Positions 42,743 through 51,432 of a DNA stretch of 64,000 bases are shown here, piece after piece. The position numbers were made by a program, and so were the translations under genes. Source of the stretch: Hymenobacter sp. CRA2 (GTDB lineage: Bacteria > Bacteroidota > Bacteroidia > Cytophagales > Hymenobacteraceae); NCBI RefSeq assembly GCF_002007105.1, contig NZ_MVBC01000016.1, positions 1 through 64,000 on the forward strand, given 5' to 3'. Each line of letters begins with the position of its first letter. Within the stretch, counting starts at the first letter, position 1. The notes under the pieces were generated by a model that did not search any database, was not told the origin of the DNA, and saw only the letters and a program-made list of their open reading frames with translations.

Positions 42743-43069
42743 ATGCCTACACTGACCGTGCAAAACCTGCCCGGCGGCTCTATCAACGTAGGGCCCGGCC
42801 AGACGTTGCTTCGGGCCCTGCACGAGGCCGGCCACGACTGGATGCACGCCTGCGGGGGCAAGGGCCGCTGCACCACCTGCCGCATCGAGCTGGTAGCCGG
42901 TGCCGAGCACCTGGCCCCGCCCACCGCCAACGAGCTACGCTACCTCACCACCGGCCGGCTGGCGGCTACTGCTCGCCTCACCTGCCAGGCGCAATTGCCG
43001 GAAGGTCAGGTAGTAGGCCGCGTGCCCGAGGCTACCAAGTTGCCGCACGTGCAGTATATAGGCGAGTAG
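42743..43069 (+). CDS. 2Fe-2S ferredoxin
   Basis: 108 residues. Cluster ligands are C37-x5-C43-x2-C46 and C81 in MHACGGKGRCTTCRI and LTCQAQL. This spacing fits a beta-grasp 2Fe-2S ferredoxin, close to the adrenodoxin-like one at 25729 but shorter before the cluster and without the extra Cys. Partner unknown. It is divergent from the hypothetical gene at 41373, with a 41-nt gap that holds the hairpin at 42706-42729. Confidence 0.85.
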   Translation: MPTLTVQNLPGGSINVGPGQTLLRALHEAGHDWMHACGGKGRCTTCRIELVAGAEHLAPPTANELRYLTTGRLAATARLTCQAQLPEGQVVGRVPEATKLPHVQYIGE

Positions 43070-43085
43070 TAAGGACGAATACCCC

Positions 43086-43112
43086 TGTCATTGCGAGCAG
43101 AGCGAAGCAATC
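43086..43112. repeat. half-copy of a GTCATTGCGAGC-type repeat
   Basis: TGTCATTGCGAGCAGAGCGA and the following AGCAATC form a short hairpin (ATTGC/GCAAT). The opening TGTCATTnCGAGC matches the left end of the element at 59367. No facing copy follows, so only half of the usual inverted pair is present. Confidence 0.6.
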
Positions 43113-43142
43113 GGTCCTGGTCTCAGGCCAGACGACAAAAAA

Positions 43143-43187
43143 GCACCACCCGAAACCGGGTACTCCAGTTTCGGGCGGCGTTGTTTT
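43143..43187. terminator. terminator-like hairpin after the ferredoxin gene
   Basis: CCCGAAAC (43149-43156) pairs with GTTTCGGG (43168-43175), extended by CACC/GGCG mismatched pairs, then TTGTTTTGGG as a T-rich tail. It is 80 nt after the ferredoxin stop and also downstream of the convergent recO (stop at 43270). Confidence 0.55.
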
Positions 43188-43269
43188 GGGAAGATGTTGT
43201 GACGTCGTGCCGCGAGCGGGAAAAGTATCGGGGCTCGCATTTTCGCAGTAGCCGCGGAGCAGAGGGCTG

Positions 43270-43992
43270 CTACAGTTCGGCCAGCACTTCCGATAGCACA
43301 TCGAGTGAGCGAATATCGCCCAGACCTTCGACGTGCAACTGGTAGTAGCGCAGCAGAATCAGCAGTAACTCGCGCCGCACGCGGCCGTTGGGCACGGTCG
43401 CCGATGCTATGTCGCCCTGCAGCAGCTCGTCGAAGAAGTGCTCAAACTCCTGAAAGCGCAGCACCGTGGGGCGGCTGGTGGCCGTCAGGTTCACGTCGGT
43501 AGCAAAGGCCACCTGCTCGGTAATCTGCTGCCCGGAGTCGGGCCCGAAACCCAGGTAATGGGAGAGGTTCAGCAGAAACAGCAGGGCGAAATTCTCGAAG
43601 CCGGATTCCTGCTCGTCGAAGGCCACGATGCTGCGGTAGAGAAACTCAAACAACGCGGGGTTTTCTTCTTCCTCGCGCAGCGTGCGGCTCACCACTTCCG
43701 AGAGGAACAGCACCACGCTGCTCTTGCGCACATCGTAGGGCAGGGTACGGAACGGGCGCAGGCAGCGAAACTCGGAGAGGCGCGTGAGCCCGCCGCGCGG
43801 CGACACGTAGGCCACCATATCGAGCAGGGTAAAGGGCTGAAACAGGGCAATGCGGCCCGGCGGCTTGGCTTTGCGCACCCCGTTCACCACGTAGGACTGT
43901 ACGCCGCGCTGCTCGGTGTAAATGCGCGCAATGATGCTGGTTTCGCGGTATTTCAGGTAGTTCAGGACAATGCCCCGGGTCTTGATCAGCAT
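43270..43992 (-). CDS. recO: DNA repair protein RecO
   Basis: 240 residues from MLIKTRGIVLNYLKYRETSIIARIYT, an OB-fold N-terminal domain typical of RecO, followed by the helical C-terminal part (FLSEVVSRTLREEEENPALFEFLYRSI, NLSHYLGFGP). RecO loads RecA onto SSB-coated single-stranded DNA with RecR. No CxxC zinc motif is seen, as in some Bacteroidota RecO. In-frame sequence upstream of this Met overlaps the end of porZ and is not family-like. Confidence 0.9.
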   Translation of the reverse strand: MLIKTRGIVLNYLKYRETSIIARIYTEQRGVQSYVVNGVRKAKPPGRIALFQPFTLLDMVAYVSPRGGLTRLSEFRCLRPFRTLPYDVRKSSVVLFLSEVVSRTLREEEENPALFEFLYRSIVAFDEQESGFENFALLFLLNLSHYLGFGPDSGQQITEQVAFATDVNLTATSRPTVLRFQEFEHFFDELLQGDIASATVPNGRVRRELLLILLRYYQLHVEGLGDIRSLDVLSEVLAEL

Positions 43993-44072
43993 GCGGCTAG
44001 ACGGAAGGTGAGGAAGGCGTAAGGGAGAATAAACACAACAATTCCGGCGCGTGATTTTCTCCCGAGGCCTGC

Positions 44073-46403
44073 CTATTTCGTCAGTACGGCTACTTTGGAA
44101 ATGCAGCCGTTCTGCCCGTTGGCATCGGCCGTCAGCACCAGGTACACGCCCGACTGCACGCGGCGGCCGTTGTAGTCGGCCAGGTTCCAGACCACCGTGC
44201 CGCCCGCCGCGCGCGTCTGGTACACGAGCGTGCCGGTCACGTCGGTTATTTTCACCTCCGCATTGTTGGCCAGCCCCGAAATGCCCACCTGGCCCACAAA
44301 ATCCTGCCGCACGGGGTTCGGGAATACCTTGGCGCAGCTCGGCTTGCCCTCCGTGACGGTAGCCGAGCCACGGTAGCTCACCACGCCGGCCTCCGTGCCT
44401 ACCCACACCTCGCCGGTGCGGTCGTCCACGGCCACGTCCACGATTCTGTTGGAGGGCAACGGGCTGTTGTCGGTGGTGAAGTGCAGCAGGCTTTCGGTGA
44501 CGCCTTCGTTAAAGAGCCACAGCCCGTTGTCGGTGCCGAACCACTTGCGGTTGCCACCGTCGATGGCCACGCTCCGGACTACTTCCGAGTTCAGCGCGTC
44601 GAAGCCGGTGCCGGGGCCGCGCGTCACCAGGGGCTTGCGGAATTTGGAGGCGTCCGGCTCGAATACGTCGGCAGGGTTGTCGTACACGGCCACGCCCTGG
44701 CCGGTAGCCGCCCAGATGGCGCCGGTGCGGTCCTTGGCCAGGTCCCAGATGATGCCGCTCGGGAGCCCCCCGTCGGCCTGGGTAAAGTTGCGCGTCAGGT
44801 TGGTAGTAGGGTCGTAGGCTACCAGGCCGGCGCTGGTGCGCCGGGTGCGCCCCGTCCACGCGCGGCTGAGGTCGTCGAAGGTCAGGCGCTCCAGGCTTTC
44901 GGAGCCGGCGAAGGCCGACAGCGTCTGCCAGCGGTTTTCGGCCGGCACGAAGCGGAACAAGCCCGGCTGCCCCTGCTTTTCGTGGCGGTTCACCACCCAC
45001 ACGCTGCCGTCGGGCGCCACGGCCACGTCGGTGAGGCGGGTGTAGTTGGGGTCGGAGGGGATGGCGCTGAGCAGCGGCGAGCCGGGCGTACCCTGCGTAA
45101 ACTGCCGCCACTCGCCGGGGCCCTTCCACTCCAGCAGACCCGCTCCGTAAGCCGCGACGTACAGCGTGCCGTCGGGCGTGCGGGCGCCGCGGCTCAGGTC
45201 CTGCAGGTTCGGAAACTCCGCCGCGTTGTAGGTGCGCGAGGTGACGTTGGTCCACTGCCCGTCGGCATCGTAGATGTAAAAGCCGTCCCGGGCGTTCTGC
45301 TGAACCGAGTTTTCGTTGTAGCCGCCCGAGAATACCGTCACCGTGCGGCTGGGCGCATCAGTCAGGATGTTGAAGGCCTTGGCCGTGGCCGGCCCGTTGG
45401 CCACGAAGCGCTCCGCGTCGTTGCGGTCGGGCGTGGCGCGAACCAGGCCGTTGGTGAGGTCGGCCACGTACACCGGGCCGCTTTGCGAGCGAATGGCGTC
45501 CTGCACGTTGTCGAGCAGCGGACTCTGCACGCGGCTGCGCACGCGGTTGCTGCGCGGATCAAACACGTCGACCTGCCGCGGCATGCCCACCAGCAGGCCG
45601 GCAGCCGAAGAGCGCAACGAGCGGAAAATGTAGCTGCCGTAGCTCTGCGCTGCCCAGCCCGCGCCCACCGCGCGGTAAATGTTGTCGTTGTTGACGCCTG
45701 CGTACACCTTGCCCTGGTGCGTCACCAGCGTGCGGTACGGGTCGCCGGAGCGCGCACCGAAGCCCGTGGAGACGCGCCAGTTGGTGTAATCGAGCAGGTT
45801 GGTGCTGAGGCGACCCCGCATCAGGCCCGCGCTGGTGGCCGCGTACAGCGAGTCGTTTAGCACGGTGGTGGCGTATACCCGCGGCACGGTGCCGCCGGGG
45901 CCGAAGCTGCTGTAGGTGTCCTTGACCTGGTAGCGCTGCAGATCCAGCACCACAATGCCGAAGCTGGTGCCCAGGTAAGCCAGGCGCCGCGCGATGTTGA
46001 TGCTGTAGATGGTTTTTTCGCCCGCAATGGTCTTGCGCTTGATGTCCGTGATGGACGTGACCACGCGGCCGTCGGGCGCCAGAATGTCGATGGCGCCGTT
46101 GCCGTAAGCTACGACCACCTGCTGCGTGAGCGAGTCGTAAGCGAGGGCGCGCACGCCCACGTCGCTGAGTCCGTCGCGCCGCGACAGGCGCTGCACCGAG
46201 GCCGATTCCTTATCGAATGTGTAAAACGACGCTTCGGCGGCTACAAACAAGCGCTGGCCCGCATCCACCACCACGCGCGACTGGTTGGTGGGCAGGTGCA
46301 GCTGCCAGTCGCCGTACCCGGCGGTGCGTTGGGCCCAGGCCGAAGAACCCATAACGAGGCCAAAGCCCGCCACGAGGCAAGCAGTGCGTAGCGCTTGTGT
46401 CAT
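44073..46403 (-). CDS. porZ: T9SS component PorZ (two beta-propellers plus CTD)
   Basis: 776 residues from MTQALRTACLVAGFGLVMG, a signal peptide ending near WAQR. Two propeller regions are visible as repeated short strands: about 30-330 (YGDWQLHLPTNQSRVVVDAGQRLFVAAEASFYTFD, GNGAIDILAPDG) and about 340-680 (GTLYVAAYGAGLLEW, VWVVNRHE, RTGEVWVGTEAGVVSYRG). The C-terminal 80 residues are a CTD (KVFPNPVRQDFVGQVGIS, GVYLVLTADANG). In P. gingivalis PorZ is a surface part of the attachment complex that hands A-LPS to PorU; this protein has the same layout and similar length. The 12-nt-later tdk-side gap holds no strong signal. Confidence 0.87.
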   Translation of the reverse strand: MTQALRTACLVAGFGLVMGSSAWAQRTAGYGDWQLHLPTNQSRVVVDAGQRLFVAAEASFYTFDKESASVQRLSRRDGLSDVGVRALAYDSLTQQVVVAYGNGAIDILAPDGRVVTSITDIKRKTIAGEKTIYSINIARRLAYLGTSFGIVVLDLQRYQVKDTYSSFGPGGTVPRVYATTVLNDSLYAATSAGLMRGRLSTNLLDYTNWRVSTGFGARSGDPYRTLVTHQGKVYAGVNNDNIYRAVGAGWAAQSYGSYIFRSLRSSAAGLLVGMPRQVDVFDPRSNRVRSRVQSPLLDNVQDAIRSQSGPVYVADLTNGLVRATPDRNDAERFVANGPATAKAFNILTDAPSRTVTVFSGGYNENSVQQNARDGFYIYDADGQWTNVTSRTYNAAEFPNLQDLSRGARTPDGTLYVAAYGAGLLEWKGPGEWRQFTQGTPGSPLLSAIPSDPNYTRLTDVAVAPDGSVWVVNRHEKQGQPGLFRFVPAENRWQTLSAFAGSESLERLTFDDLSRAWTGRTRRTSAGLVAYDPTTNLTRNFTQADGGLPSGIIWDLAKDRTGAIWAATGQGVAVYDNPADVFEPDASKFRKPLVTRGPGTGFDALNSEVVRSVAIDGGNRKWFGTDNGLWLFNEGVTESLLHFTTDNSPLPSNRIVDVAVDDRTGEVWVGTEAGVVSYRGSATVTEGKPSCAKVFPNPVRQDFVGQVGISGLANNAEVKITDVTGTLVYQTRAAGGTVVWNLADYNGRRVQSGVYLVLTADANGQNGCISKVAVLTK

Positions 46404-46461
46404 GCGATAAGAAGAAGGCAACTAAGATACTACCGCGCCGCATAACGCCGCGCCTCCGGAA

Positions 46462-47088
46462 TTAGTGCTTCGTGGCTTCGGCCACCGCATCGGCCTCCGA
46501 TTTCTCCTGCTGCCCTTCCAGAAAGCAGTGCCGGCAGCGCGCTTCGTAGGAATCGGTTTCGCCCAGCAGTACCTGCTCGGCCGAGGCTGCCTTGCGGAAA
46601 GAGTAGGTGGCAATGTCGCCGCAGCGCACGCACACGGCGTGTACCTTGGTTACGTACTCGGCCACGGCCATGAGCTGCGGCATCGGGCCGAAGGGCTGGC
46701 CGAGGTAGTCCATGTCGAGGCCCGCCACGATGACGCGCACGCCGTGGTCGGCCAGCTGGTTGCACACTTCCACCAGCGAGTTGTCGAAGAACTGCGCTTC
46801 GTCGATGCCCACCACGTCGCAGCTGCTGGCGGGCAGCAGCATTTCCTGCGGGAAGGCAATGGGCGTGGAGCGGATGCTGTTCGCGTTGTGCGACACCACG
46901 TCCTCGGCGTGGTAGCGCGTGTCGAGGGCCGGTTTGAAGATTTCGACCCGCTGGCGGGCAATTTTGGCCCGGTTCAGGCGCCGGATCAGCTCCTCGGTCT
47001 TCCCCGAAAACATCGAGCCCACTACCACCTCAATCCAGCCCCGGCGGGGCAACTCGCGGCTAGTGCCGACGCGGGGTTCAATAAACAT
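46462..47088 (-). CDS. tdk: thymidine kinase
   Basis: 208 residues. P-loop GSMFSGKT at 24-31, Walker B-like [10 protein letters not shown] near 91-100, substrate lasso region and the zinc site (CVRCGD and CRHC). This is the type II, TK1-like enzyme, which phosphorylates thymidine in the salvage pathway. Same strand as porZ and the FKBP genes, but with a clear gap on both sides, so its transcriptional unit is uncertain. Confidence 0.95.
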   Translation of the reverse strand: MFIEPRVGTSRELPRRGWIEVVVGSMFSGKTEELIRRLNRAKIARQRVEIFKPALDTRYHAEDVVSHNANSIRSTPIAFPQEMLLPASSCDVVGIDEAQFFDNSLVEVCNQLADHGVRVIVAGLDMDYLGQPFGPMPQLMAVAEYVTKVHAVCVRCGDIATYSFRKAASAEQVLLGETDSYEARCRHCFLEGQQEKSEADAVAEATKH

Positions 47089-47195
47089 GCTCAGGCGAAA
47101 AAGAGGCGGATTAGAAATCCGAAGTTACACCGACGAGCCGGGCATTTTCAAGCCACGGCCCGAAACCGTTGGCGCAGGCGGCGGCCTGGCTCAAA

Positions 47196-47237
47196 CAAAA
47201 ACCGGCCGAAACGTCTGAGGGTTAACGTTTCGGCCGG
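47196..47237 (-). terminator. intrinsic terminator of the FKBP gene cluster
   Basis: On the minus strand CCGGCCGAAACGT (47225-47237) pairs perfectly with 47202-47214, followed by five U (A-run 47196-47200). It starts 5 nt after the stop of the FKBP gene at 47242 and closes the three-FKBP run. Confidence 0.88.
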
Positions 47238-47241
47238 CCGG

Positions 47242-47673
47242 TTAATTCACGTGCACAATCTCCAGTTCGAACACCAAATCGGTGTTGGGCGGAATGCGGT
47301 ACTTGGTCTCGTCGTCGGGGTCGCGCTGTCCACCGGGGCCGTAGGCCAGTGCCGCCGGAATGCGCGCCCACACGCGGGCGCCGGCCGGCAGCAGGGGCAG
47401 CAGCTCGTCCCAGCCCGGAATGACTTCACCCCGGCCGAGGCGCACCCGCAGGGGCTTCCCGTACGTGGCCGAGGATTCGAAAAACTTGCCGTCGGGCAGA
47501 AAGCCGGTGTAGTGCACCCGCACCGCGCCCTTGGGCCCCGCTGCTTTGCCCGCGCCGGGCTGGCGCAGCACGTACTGCACGCCGCCGGGCGTACGCAGCG
47601 TGTCGGCGGGGGAGCCGGCCAACGCCGGCAAACTCAGCAGCAGCCCGGGCAGCAGACGCAGCAAAATTTTCAT
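47242..47673 (-). CDS. FKBP-type peptidyl-prolyl isomerase, secreted
   Basis: 143 residues from MKILLRLLPGLLLSLPALAG, a signal peptide with no lipobox Cys, so likely soluble in the periplasm. A single FKBP domain: VRVHYTGFLPDGKFFESSATYGKPLRVRLGRGEVIPGWDELLPLLPAG and a C-terminal LVFELEIVHV strand; the active-site aromatics are mostly conserved (Tyr, Phe, Trp). Third of three FKBP genes on this strand; the gap to the previous stop is 17 nt, so they are probably one operon. Confidence 0.88.
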   Translation of the reverse strand: MKILLRLLPGLLLSLPALAGSPADTLRTPGGVQYVLRQPGAGKAAGPKGAVRVHYTGFLPDGKFFESSATYGKPLRVRLGRGEVIPGWDELLPLLPAGARVWARIPAALAYGPGGQRDPDDETKYRIPPNTDLVFELEIVHVN

Positions 47674-47690
47674 TGCGGAGCCCGAAGCCG

Positions 47691-48215
47691 TTATTGCCCT
47701 ACATTTATCAGCTCGACGTCGAACATCAGCGGCGTCCACGCTGGAATAGCACCCCCTTGGCCCTGGTAGCTGTACGCCAGGTGCGAAGGAATCAGCAGCA
47801 GGGCGCGCTGCCCCTTGTAAAGCTTGGGGAAGGCCTCGTTCCAGCCGGCAATGACGCTGCCAAGCACGAAGGTAGTGCAGCCGCAGGGGGTGCCGTTGTC
47901 GACGGAAGCGTCGAAACGGAAGTTGTCGGATATGCGACGCCCGATGTACTTCACCGAAATCGAGCTGCCCTGAACCGGCTGCGGGCCAGAAGTCACCGTG
48001 TTCAGCCGTACGATGTACAGGCCCGTGCTGGTGCGCTCGTAGTTGGTGATGTTGTTGTCCTGCAGGTATTTCTGGATGGTAGCGTCGTCGAGAACTTTGT
48101 GTTCCTCGATCTGCTTCTCCAGTTCTTTCATGTCATCGGTTTTGTTGTCGCAGGCTCCGAGTACGAGCAGTAGCGGCAGCAAAGCCAGAAAAAAGCGGCG
48201 GGCAAAGGTGTACAT
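47691..48215 (-). CDS. FKBP-type peptidyl-prolyl isomerase lipoprotein
   Basis: 174 residues from MYTFARRFFLALLPLLLVLGAC, with a lipobox (VLGAC). A helical linker (DDMKELEKQIEEHKVLDDATIQKYLQDNN) leads to the FKBP domain (SVKYIGRRISDNFRFDASVDNGTPCGCTTFVLGSVIAGWNEAFPKLYKGQ). An ATG 18 nt upstream (48233) would also keep the signal. Second of three FKBPs. GldI of gliding flavobacteria is an FKBP lipoprotein of similar type, but orthology cannot be shown here. Confidence 0.85.
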   Translation of the reverse strand: MYTFARRFFLALLPLLLVLGACDNKTDDMKELEKQIEEHKVLDDATIQKYLQDNNITNYERTSTGLYIVRLNTVTSGPQPVQGSSISVKYIGRRISDNFRFDASVDNGTPCGCTTFVLGSVIAGWNEAFPKLYKGQRALLLIPSHLAYSYQGQGGAIPAWTPLMFDVELINVGQ

Positions 48216-48245
48216 AGAAAAAGGGGTACGCATAGGGTGTGAAAA

Positions 48246-48288
48246 CAAAAAAGCGGGCGGCCAGCTGGATGAAGAGCCGGCCGCCCGC
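48246..48288 (-). terminator. intrinsic terminator between the first and second FKBP genes
   Basis: On the minus strand GCGGGCGGCC (48279-48288) pairs with 48253-48262, followed by six U (A-run at 48247-48252). It lies 38 nt after the stop of the 48327 gene, and so would partly separate it from the two downstream FKBP genes. Confidence 0.82.
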
Positions 48289-48326
48289 CGGCGGGTTGCA
48301 CGAAGCCCCAGGGCTAATTTAACACA

Positions 48327-49346
48327 TTAGCGGCCTTGCGGAGCACCCTGCGGCATGCCGCCGGGCATCATGCCGGGAGCAGGAGCCGCAGCTGGCTTGA
48401 TGTCGACCAGTTCCACGTCGAAACGCAGGACGGCGTCGGCCGGAATGTCGGCGCCGGCGCCGCGCTGGCCGTATGCAAGGGCCGAGGGAATAATCAGCGT
48501 GGCCTTCGAGCCTTTGTTGAGCAGGGCAATGCCCTCGTCCCAACCCGGAATCACGGCGCCCACGCCCAGCGGGAATTCAATCGGCCGGCCGCCGTTGCCT
48601 TTAGCCGAAGAGTCGAACTCCTTGCCGCTGAGCAGCGTGCCGCGGTAGTTCACCGATACCGATTCGCCCTGCTTCGGCGTAGCGCCCGAGCCCGGCTGGG
48701 TAATCACGTAGTAAACGCCCGAAGCGGTTTTCTTGGCCGGCAGGTTGTTCTTCTGCACGTACTCTTGGATGGTTTTCTCATCCAGCGGCTTCTGCGCGGC
48801 TTCGTGCTGCTGCATTTTGGCCTGCATTTCCTGCATGGCTTTCTGCTGTGCGGCCATGGCGTCGGCCTGGTTCTGGATGGCGGCCACCTTCACGAACAGC
48901 GTCATCGTGTTGCCGTGCTTCTTGATCTGGGGCGGAGCCGGCTGGCCGGTGGTTTTCAGCGACAGGGAGTCGGCATTGAAGCGGAACACGCCCGAGTCGC
49001 CGGGCTGCAGCAGCGAAATAGCCTCTTCCAGACCACCCTTGCGGGTTACTTCCTGCAGCGGCACGCGCACCGGGAAGCCCATCTGCTGCTTGCGCGACTG
49101 GAACAGCACCGAGTCCTTGGCCGTGTGGTACTCCACGTGCAGGGCAATGATCTGCCCGACGTTCTTTTTGTAATCGGCGGCGGCGGTTTCGGGCTTGATG
49201 TCCTTGGCCTTACCGGACTTGTCGAAGATTTTGTATTCGATGCCCGACTTGGTCTTGGCAAAGTTGGCGTTGGCCTGGTTGCAGGCGTTCAGACCGACGG
49301 CACTGGCCACCACGGCCGGCCACAGAAGAAGGGATTTGCGGAGCAT
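48327..49346 (-). CDS. FKBP-type peptidyl-prolyl isomerase lipoprotein with N-terminal extension
   Basis: 339 residues from MLRKSLLLWPAVVASAVGLNAC, a lipoprotein signal with LNAC. Residues about 30-165 form an FKBP-like but degenerate first domain (EYKIFDKSGKAKDIKP, LHVEYHTAKDSVLFQSRKQQM, LQEVTRKGGLEEAISLLQPGDSGVFR). A Gln/Met/Ala-rich coiled-coil linker (MAAQQKAMQEMQAKMQQHEAAQ) precedes the canonical FKBP domain (VSVNYRGTLLSGKEFDSS, VGAVIPGWDEGIALLNKGSKATLIIPSALAYGQRG). The tail is Pro/Gly/Met-rich. It is first in the FKBP run; a TACCTTTA box at 49376-49383 on the minus strand may be its promoter. Confidence 0.88.
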   Translation of the reverse strand: MLRKSLLLWPAVVASAVGLNACNQANANFAKTKSGIEYKIFDKSGKAKDIKPETAAADYKKNVGQIIALHVEYHTAKDSVLFQSRKQQMGFPVRVPLQEVTRKGGLEEAISLLQPGDSGVFRFNADSLSLKTTGQPAPPQIKKHGNTMTLFVKVAAIQNQADAMAAQQKAMQEMQAKMQQHEAAQKPLDEKTIQEYVQKNNLPAKKTASGVYYVITQPGSGATPKQGESVSVNYRGTLLSGKEFDSSAKGNGGRPIEFPLGVGAVIPGWDEGIALLNKGSKATLIIPSALAYGQRGAGADIPADAVLRFDVELVDIKPAAAPAPGMMPGGMPQGAPQGR

Positions 49347-49459
49347 GAAAGAGGGAAAGAGAGACAATGCGGAGCTAAAGGTAATTAGCGCTCAGAGCTT
49401 AGCCGCAGCCAGCTGGAATTTAACGGGTAGGGCAACGGCCGGCGGCCGCCGCGCAATTA

Positions 49460-50500
49460 TTAGTGGGGCGGGGCCACGGCCAGCGGGGCCGTCACCAGTT
49501 GGGTTTGGTAGTCGGGCAGCAGGCTCAGGAAGCGCTGCACCGTGGCGTCCAGCGGCTCGTGGCTGATGCCGCCGGCCGCGTTGTGGTGCCCGCCGCCATT
49601 GAAGTGCCGGCGCGAAAACTCGCTGACTGAGAAGTCGCCCACCGAGCGGAAGGAAATCTTTACGGCGTTGACGCGGTCGATGAGGATGGCGGCGAAAACG
49701 ATGCCCTCGATGCTCAGGGCGAAGTTTACCAGGCCCTCGGTGTCGCCGGTTTTGGAGTGGTAGTGCTTCAGCTCGTCGGCCGTAATGGCGATGTAAGCCG
49801 TGTTGTACTCGCGCAGCACCGTGAGCTTATCCTTGAGCACGAAGCCCAGGAAGCGCAGCCGCTCCTCGGAGTGCGAGTCGTAGATGCGCCGGTGCACGGC
49901 CGAGAGGTTGATGCCCGCGTCGAGCAGCTCGGCAATGATCATGTGCACGTTGCGCGAGGTGCTGGGGTGGCGGAACGAGCCCGTATCCGTCATGATGCCT
50001 GCGTACAGGCACTCCCCGATTTCCGGCGTGATCAGCGCCTGGTCGCCCAGGTCGCGGATGAGCTCGAACACCAGCTCGGCCGTGGCCGCGGCCGTGGGGA
50101 ACGAGAAGGCGATGTCGGCGAAGGACTCCGGCTGCTCGTGGTGGTCGACGAGGACCTTGGTGGCCGAAGAGCGGCGCACAAACTCGCCCAGCTCGTGGAT
50201 GCGACTCAGAGCCGAGAAATCCAGGCAGAAGATGACGTCCGTCTGGTTAAGAATCTCCTGCACGCGCCGGTCGTTGCGACCGGGTTCGTGCACCACCACT
50301 TCTTCGTTGCCGGGCATCCAGCTCAGAAAGTCGGGGTAGTCGGATGGCGTGACCACCGTCACGTGGTGGCCCTTCTTGCGCAGGTAGCCCGCCAGGCCCA
50401 GCGACGAGCCCAGGGCGTCGGCGTCGGGTTTGTGGTGCGTGGTAATGAAAATGCGCTGCGGCTCCCGTAGGAGCTCCTTCAGTGCCGTGACGTCGTGCAT
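49460..50500 (-). CDS. DHH-family phosphoesterase (NrnA-like)
   Basis: 346 residues from MHDVTALKELLREPQRIFITTHHKPDADALGSSLG. DHH motifs: HHKPDADALGS (22-32), the DFSALSR site and LVDHHEQP; the DHHA1 C-terminal domain ends with GGGHHNAAGG. Bifunctional oligoribonuclease/pAp-phosphatase NrnA enzymes have this layout and degrade short RNA and 3'-phosphoadenosine phosphate. Its role is inferred from the family. It is divergent from ndk over a 367-nt gap. Confidence 0.9.
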   Translation of the reverse strand: MHDVTALKELLREPQRIFITTHHKPDADALGSSLGLAGYLRKKGHHVTVVTPSDYPDFLSWMPGNEEVVVHEPGRNDRRVQEILNQTDVIFCLDFSALSRIHELGEFVRRSSATKVLVDHHEQPESFADIAFSFPTAAATAELVFELIRDLGDQALITPEIGECLYAGIMTDTGSFRHPSTSRNVHMIIAELLDAGINLSAVHRRIYDSHSEERLRFLGFVLKDKLTVLREYNTAYIAITADELKHYHSKTGDTEGLVNFALSIEGIVFAAILIDRVNAVKISFRSVGDFSVSEFSRRHFNGGGHHNAAGGISHEPLDATVQRFLSLLPDYQTQLVTAPLAVAPPH

Positions 50501-50867
50501 TGCCGGCTGATAGGTGACTGACTTTGCGACCCTTACGGGGTAGCAAGGGGGCAAATTTCGGGAATGATTCCCAAAGTTGTTCTCGGGCTCAACAACCGGG
50601 CGGGTCTTTTCGGTTCGGCGGGGGGCCAGAACGACGCCCTGCGGGCCGGGCCGGGCGGCCTGCCGGTACCCTGGTTCGGGATTTTAGGGCCCGGCTGTCC
50701 CCACTAATCTCGTTGAGTAGCCAGTGTAACTTGCTTAATTACTTGCGTCCGGCACGGCGCTATCGGGACAAACCCCTAGTTTTGCGGCCGAAAATTAAAA
50801 TCTCCCGTAGCCGGCCGGGGTGCTTTCGGCACCCGGCGATTCTCATCCCTACATTTCCCTGACCGAC
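50501..50867. other. divergent intergenic region between nrnA-like gene and ndk
   Basis: No gene seen. It holds a short palindrome GGGAATGATTCCC (50560-50572), a possible operator for the DHH gene, GC-rich runs in the middle, and the ndk -7 box at 50777-50784. No repeat family element was recognised. Confidence 0.55.
50777..50784 (+). promoter_or_regulatory. Bacteroidota -7 box (TAGTTTTG) of ndk
   Basis: TAGTTTTG fits TAnnTTTG. No TTG at the expected -33 distance was seen; the nearest (50743-50745) is 31 nt away. It would give a leader of about 75 nt to the ndk ATG. Confidence 0.5.
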
Positions 50868-51287
50868 ATGGCAACGAACCGCACGTTCACGATGATTAAG
50901 CCCGACGCTACCCAGGAAAACCACATCGGTGGCATCCTGAGCATGATCGAGGCCGGTGGCTTCCGCATCGTAGCGCTGAAGAAAACCCTGCTGACGGCCG
51001 AGCGCGCCGGCCAATTCTACGCCGTTCACAAGGAGCGCCCCTTCTACGGCGACCTGGTGAAGTACATGTCGTCGGGCCCCATCGTGGCGGCCATCCTGGA
51101 GAAGGACAACGCCGTGGCTGACTTCCGTACGCTGATCGGCGCCACCAACCCGGCTCAGGCCGAGGAAGGCACCATCCGCAAGAAGTACGCGAAGAGCATC
51201 GAAGCCAACGCTGTACACGGCTCCGACTCCGACGAAAACGCCCAAATTGAAGGCGACTTCTTCTTCGGCTCGGACGAGCAGTTCTAA
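50868..51287 (+). CDS. ndk: nucleoside diphosphate kinase
   Basis: 139 residues, standard length. Catalytic His117 lies in NAVHGSDS, with TMIKPDA (9-14) and the phosphate-binding Arg residues in the usual places. It transfers the terminal phosphate of ATP to other nucleoside diphosphates. The ATG MATNRTF was chosen over an earlier in-frame codon whose product is not family-like. A strong bidirectional terminator follows. Confidence 0.97.
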   Translation: MATNRTFTMIKPDATQENHIGGILSMIEAGGFRIVALKKTLLTAERAGQFYAVHKERPFYGDLVKYMSSGPIVAAILEKDNAVADFRTLIGATNPAQAEEGTIRKKYAKSIEANAVHGSDSDENAQIEGDFFFGSDEQF

Positions 51288-51345
51288 GCTCTGAAACCCA
51301 AAGGCCAAAAGCTGCTTGTTTGGGTAGCTCTCGGTCTTAACCAAC

Positions 51346-51382
51346 AAAAAAGCCTCTCTGTATCATGCAGAGAGGCTTTTTT
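51346..51382. terminator. bidirectional terminator between ndk and the convergent AAA gene
   Basis: AAAAAAGCCTCTCTG (51346-51360) pairs perfectly with CAGAGAGGCTTTTTT (51368-51382), 7-nt loop. It gives a U-tract on either strand. Confidence 0.95.
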
Positions 51383-51432
51383 GTTATACTGGTTTTGTGC
51401 TCGATTTATACCAATTTTATACCTACGAGCTT

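Noticed and set aside
44481-45860. 459-codon frame antisense to porZ
   Set aside because: Shadow frame; porZ fits its family along the whole length.
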